Shown here: piece after piece, positions 62,779-64,000 of the stretch | Layout: every line of letters begins with the position of its first letter | Numbering within the stretch: the first letter of the stretch is position 1 | Source of the DNA: Brevundimonas bacteroides DSM 4726 | GTDB taxonomy: Bacteria; Pseudomonadota; Alphaproteobacteria; Caulobacterales; Caulobacteraceae | Assembly (NCBI RefSeq): GCF_000701445.1 | Contig: NZ_JNIX01000008.1 | Span: 372,001 to 436,000 of the forward strand | Reading direction: 5' to 3' | DNA length: 64,000 nt | Notes under the pieces: generated by a model | What the model saw: only the letters and a program-made list of their open reading frames with translations | What the model was told of the DNA's origin: nothing | The model's database searches: none | Position numbers and translations under genes: made by a program

Positions 62779-63024
62779 GTTCATCACGGAGAGCACCAAG
62801 GGTTCACAGAGGACACGGAGAGACCGAGCGGACGGTCACCGCGTCGACCGCTCACCTCTGAGGTCGGAATCCTCTGGAAGGGCGGCTTCGCCGCCGAAGA
62901 CCCGCATCGACGCGAAGCGTCCATCCTCTTCGTGGCATGCTGTTCGGGTTGACCGGTCGACCCCTCCCACCCTGCTCGGTCTCTCCGTGTCCCTTGTGAA
63001 TCCTCCGTGCTCTCCGTGATGAAC
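62779..63024. repeat. Inverted-repeat element between edd and glk
   Basis: Outer arms 62779-62829 and 63024-62974 are 51 bases long and about 90% identical as reverse complements (they begin GTTCATCACGGAGAGCAC and end GAGAGACCGAGC). The 144-base core holds smaller hairpins (GGCGGC-TTC-GCCGCC; GACGC-GAA-GCGTC). No convincing coding frame. It occupies nearly the whole gap between two genes of one pathway. Looks like a mobile or repeated intergenic element; no transposase. Confidence 0.75.
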
Positions 63025-63056
63025 CGCCACCCTCAGCCCCAGACCTGGTCAAGGCC

Positions 63057-64000
63057 ATGAGCGAACCCCGCACCCTCCTCGTCGGCGACGTCGGCGGCAC
63101 CAACGCCCGTTTCGCCATCGCCACCTGGCAGGACGGCCTGCCCGTTCTCGAGCACCACGAGAGCTTCCCGGCCGAGCAGTATCCGACCTTCCTGAAAGGC
63201 GTCGCGGCCTTCATTGACGGCTGCGAGGTCAAGCCGTCGGGCGGCGTCATCGCCGTGGCCGGGCCGGTCGAGGACGGCGCCATCGACCTGACCAACTCGC
63301 CCTGGGCGGTGTCGGAGGCCGAACTGGCGACGCTGGGGCTCAATCCCGTCAAGCTCATCAACGACTTCGAGGCGCTCGCCTGGGGCGCGCCGATCGTGCC
63401 CGCGTCCGACCTCGTCCACCTGGGCGGCCCCGAGGCCGGCGACCCGCACGCGACGCTGGCGGTCCTCGGGCCGGGCACGGGCTTCGGCGTCTCGGCACTG
63501 ATCCGCAACGCCCACGGCCAGGAGATGGCCATGCCGTCTGAGGGTGGCCACGCCTGCTTCCCGCCCGGCGACCCCATCGAGGACGAGATCCTGCGCATCC
63601 TGCGCGAACGCTACGACCGCGTCTCGATCGAGCGCCTGATCTGCGGCCCTGGCCTGCTCAACATGCACCGCGCGCTCGCCCGCATCGAGGGCCGCGAGAC
63701 CCATATCGATGATCCCGCCGAGATCACACGAGAGGCGCTGGAGGACTGGGACAGCCCCTGCGGCGCGACGCTCGCCCGCTTCTGCGCCATCCTCGGCGCC
63801 GTCGCCGGCGACATCGCCCTGACCACCGGGGCGCGGGGCGGCGTCTACATCGCCGGCGGCATCGCGCCGCGTATCCTGGACTTCCTGCAGGCCAGCCCCT
63901 TCCGCCGCCGGTTCGAGCGCAAGGGTCGATTTAAGGACTACATGGCAGACATCCCCACGTGGGTGATCACCCACAGGCACGCTGCGCTTCTGGGCGCCGC
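63057..64000 (+). CDS. glk: Glucokinase (C-terminus cut by window edge)
   Basis: 314 residues visible from ATG 63057; the usual length is about 320-330, so only the last few are missing. The ATP loop GDVGGTNARFAIA, VAGPVEDGAIDLTNSPW, glucose-contacting INDFEALAWG, LGPGTGFGVSA and SEGGHACFPPG, and GGVYIAGGIAPRI are the glucokinase signatures. It makes glucose-6-phosphate for Zwf. Last visible gene of the Entner-Doudoroff run; the repeat element lies just upstream, so it may need its own promoter or depend on read-through. Confidence 0.95.
   Translation, partial: MSEPRTLLVGDVGGTNARFAIATWQDGLPVLEHHESFPAEQYPTFLKGVAAFIDGCEVKPSGGVIAVAGPVEDGAIDLTNSPWAVSEAELATLGLNPVKLINDFEALAWGAPIVPASDLVHLGGPEAGDPHATLAVLGPGTGFGVSALIRNAHGQEMAMPSEGGHACFPPGDPIEDEILRILRERYDRVSIERLICGPGLLNMHRALARIEGRETHIDDPAEITREALEDWDSPCGATLARFCAILGAVAGDIALTTGARGGVYIAGGIAPRILDFLQASPFRRRFERKGRFKDYMADIPTWVITHRHAALLGA

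Overview
The window is about 69-70% GC by eye, gene-dense (no gap above 300 bases), and reads like a chromosome segment of a Caulobacterales alphaproteobacterium, most likely Brevundimonas. The pointers are a PleC-like kinase, an imuA-imuB-dnaE2 SOS cassette with a GTTC-N7-GTTC LexA site, an Entner-Doudoroff zwf-pgl-edd-glk run, a TonB-dependent receptor, and many ATGA/GTGA gene overlaps. No tRNA, rRNA, CRISPR array, insertion sequence or phage gene was seen. The species assignment is inference from gene content.

Left third (1-31926): an acyl-CoA dehydrogenase cut by the window edge, a stand-alone Lrp ligand-binding protein, a KefB/C-type antiporter, stress-type small genes, two DUF4870-like membrane proteins, a QueD-like synthase, and the mutagenesis cassette dnaE2/imuB/imuA downstream of a PleC-like kinase. 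Then come a CBS protein, a glycine-rich exported protein, an ALDH7 dehydrogenase, a retropepsin-like protein, proBA, a zinc metallopeptidase, an ETFB-type methyltransferase, an ABC1 kinase, a desaturase, and a membrane protein/XRE regulator pair with a shared operator motif. ubiA and small membrane proteins follow.

Middle (31936-47345): arsR-arsC-acr3-arsH; a 26-residue micropeptide overlapping a pteridine-reductase-like SDR and folB; hmgA; a TonB receptor that lacks a signal peptide; a Mur ligase with a low-GC patch, divergent from an LD-carboxypeptidase; and the complete Anbu set (cpATP-grasp, alpha-E, transglutaminase, Anbu protease).

Right (47438-64000): a divergent cluster of exported truncated haemoglobin plus DUF3034 outer-membrane protein on one side, and a periplasmic cupredoxin plus a Cache-HAMP-(degenerate GGDEF)-EAL protein on the other. 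I consider this the best candidate for an undescribed signalling module. Then follows a contiguous histidine operon (TrpR-like regulator, hisG, hisD, a HisC-like/HisB fusion, hisH, hisA, hisF, hisIE), and zwf-pgl-edd-glk with a 246-bp inverted-repeat element between edd and glk.

Most notable oddities: an in-frame palindromic repeat of about 83 codons inside dnaE2; a HisC-like domain that has lost its PLP lysine, fused to HisB; a triple GTTC array in front of imuA; and three matching palindromes around the XRE regulator.
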